Positions 63,177 through 64,000 of a stretch of DNA of 64,000 nucleotides are shown in pieces. A program made the translations under genes and the position numbers. The number at the start of each line of letters is the position of its first letter. Positions within the stretch are counted from its first letter, which is position 1. Source of the stretch: Gautieria morchelliformis (Eukaryota > Basidiomycota > Agaricomycetes > Gomphales > Gomphaceae); NCBI GenBank assembly GCA_015179125.1, contig WHVA01000358.1, forward strand, positions 1 through 64,000, given 5' to 3'. The notes below the pieces were generated by a model. That model was not told the DNA's origin and made no database searches. It worked only from the letters and a program-made list of their open reading frames with translations.

Positions 63177-64000
63177 ATGCCACTCAACCGCTCCAAGAAA
63201 TGGCTACTCCTCGCCACTCTGATTCCCATCGCTATAACCTCCCCACGGTTGCCTGACATCCCATCTGATTCCGAGGATACTGCAAGCCACACGCACAGTC
63301 ACCTCATGCACACGGCAGGCGCCCTTTGCAAGCCAAAGGAGAAACCACGACCAAAGATCGGAGGCCATCGGATCACGGAGGAATATCTCCAGAGCCTCAG
63401 TGAGGCTGAGTGTATCTGGAGGTTCCGGTAAGCAACACCATGTGTCTGCCATGCCATTATAACTAAAATATTCAACTTTGCACTAAAGGTTTACCCTAGA
63501 TGAGCTGAGAAACCTCAGTCAGGTTATGGAGCTGCCAGGTCCTCTCATAACAAAGTGCGGTTTCCGCTCCCTCCCCCTCGAATCTCTCAGCCTTCTGTGC
63601 GCACGGCTTCGCAGCCCAGAGGATTTATGGTCCCTGGCCACCAAGTACGCACGCCCCCAGTCTGCGATCTCAGAGATCGTGAATGAGACGGCGTCTTTTA
63701 TAAACACAAGATGGGGAGGGCTTCTGGCCTGGGATCATGCAGGGATCCTGAGCCAGAAAAATTTGAATGTATACGCAGCGGCACTACATGATTTCGGGGC
63801 TCCAACCAGCACAATCATCGGCTTCATCGATTGCACCATACAACGGACATGCAGGCCTGTGGATAATCAAGAGCTTGCTTACACAGGTTATAAAAAATTT
63901 CATGGCATGAAATTTCAGGCGGTCGTCACACCTAACGGACTAATCGCCCACTTGGCTGGCCCATATCGCGCACCTCAAAACGACAATGGTGTCCTGAGGG
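63177..64000 (+). CDS. Harbinger-like (DDE_Tnp_4) transposase, runs off the window
   Basis: ATG at 63177 in an ideal context (gccaccATG) reads MPLNRSKKWLLLATLIPIAI. Exon 1 ends at 63427, an intron with gtaagc donor and aaag acceptor spans 63428-63488, and exon 2 continues in phase (IW.F|RFTLDELRNLSQVMELP) with no stop to the window end. The PIF/Harbinger signature is ISEIVNETASFINTRW, then GFIDCTIQRTCRP with the first catalytic Asp, QELAYTGYKKFHGMKFQAVV and the start of the next block (AHLAGPYRAPQNDNGVL). The remaining catalytic residues lie beyond 64000. It is divergent from the DUF6533 gene with about 220 bp between starts. So far intact. Confidence 0.85.

Noticed and set aside
1-64000. TET/JBP dioxygenase or other epigenetic cargo, which can accompany fungal DNA transposons
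   Set aside because: I looked for the HxD...H and related motifs in open frames and found none convincing.
1-64000. tRNA, rRNA or telomeric repeats
   Set aside because: No cloverleaf with A and B boxes, no rRNA-like sequence and no TTAGGG arrays were seen; short tagggatg words at MITE ends are unrelated.

Overview
The window looks like repeat-rich nuclear DNA of a basidiomycete fungus, most likely an Agaricomycete. The evidence is short GT-AG introns of about 45-65 nt, a Plavaka-type transposase, a basidiomycete-type Helitron helicase, chromodomain Ty3/gypsy and Ty1/copia elements, an I/Tad-like LINE, hAT- and Harbinger-type elements, and proteins of the fungal DUF6533 and DUF6699 families. 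I see no rRNA, tRNA, telomere or CRISPR array. Most of the 64 kb is transposon-derived and nested, and almost every large ORF carries an identifiable break.

Layout. 1-4.7 kb: dispersed repeats, a hAT transposase tail, a striking cluster of 16 TGACTCA sites upstream of a TATA box, and a small foldback element. 5.97-8.07 and 16.46-18.62 kb: a roughly 2.1-kb duplication, each copy carrying an intron-rich DUF6533 membrane-protein gene. Between them lie a solo LTR, a decayed Helitron helicase, a retroelement gag-like frame, a Plavaka fragment and a stray piece of a cyclin gene. 19.56-23.73 kb: an almost intact copia element on the minus strand with 5-bp target duplication, one stop codon in pol and a shortened gag. 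24.45-27.05 kb: a foldback element whose arms are arrays of a 36-bp unit centred on palindromic GTGCACGTGCAC-like cores. 27.4-29.65 kb: a third DUF6533 gene split by a 524-bp hAT-type MITE with 8-bp target duplication. 30.5-41.4 kb: a LINE on the minus strand, interrupted by a 4.9-kb gypsy element (31823-36706) that has a gag/pol -1 frameshift site and a large internal pol deletion. 41.5-42.2 kb: a DUF6699 gene.

42.2-50 kb holds a 22-bp tandem array, LTR fragments, a near-perfect 351-bp foldback MITE, and a decayed gene of an Agaricomycete transposon family that I recognise by conserved blocks but cannot name. 50.65-51.73 kb has a DDE_Tnp_4-like transposase fused to a chromodomain that is cut off by the next element. 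51.73-55.26 kb is an element with about 1.2-kb terminal inverted repeats. Further arms of that family lie at 55.55-56.79 and 59.3-60.14 kb and enclose a copia gag/protease remnant. The right end has a fourth DUF6533 gene (minus strand), divergent from a Harbinger-like transposase gene with an intact start that runs off the window.

The probable host genes are the DUF6533 loci, the DUF6699 gene and the broken cyclin. Everything else is best read as layered transposon insertions. Functional statements are family knowledge applied to motifs read by eye; no database search was run.
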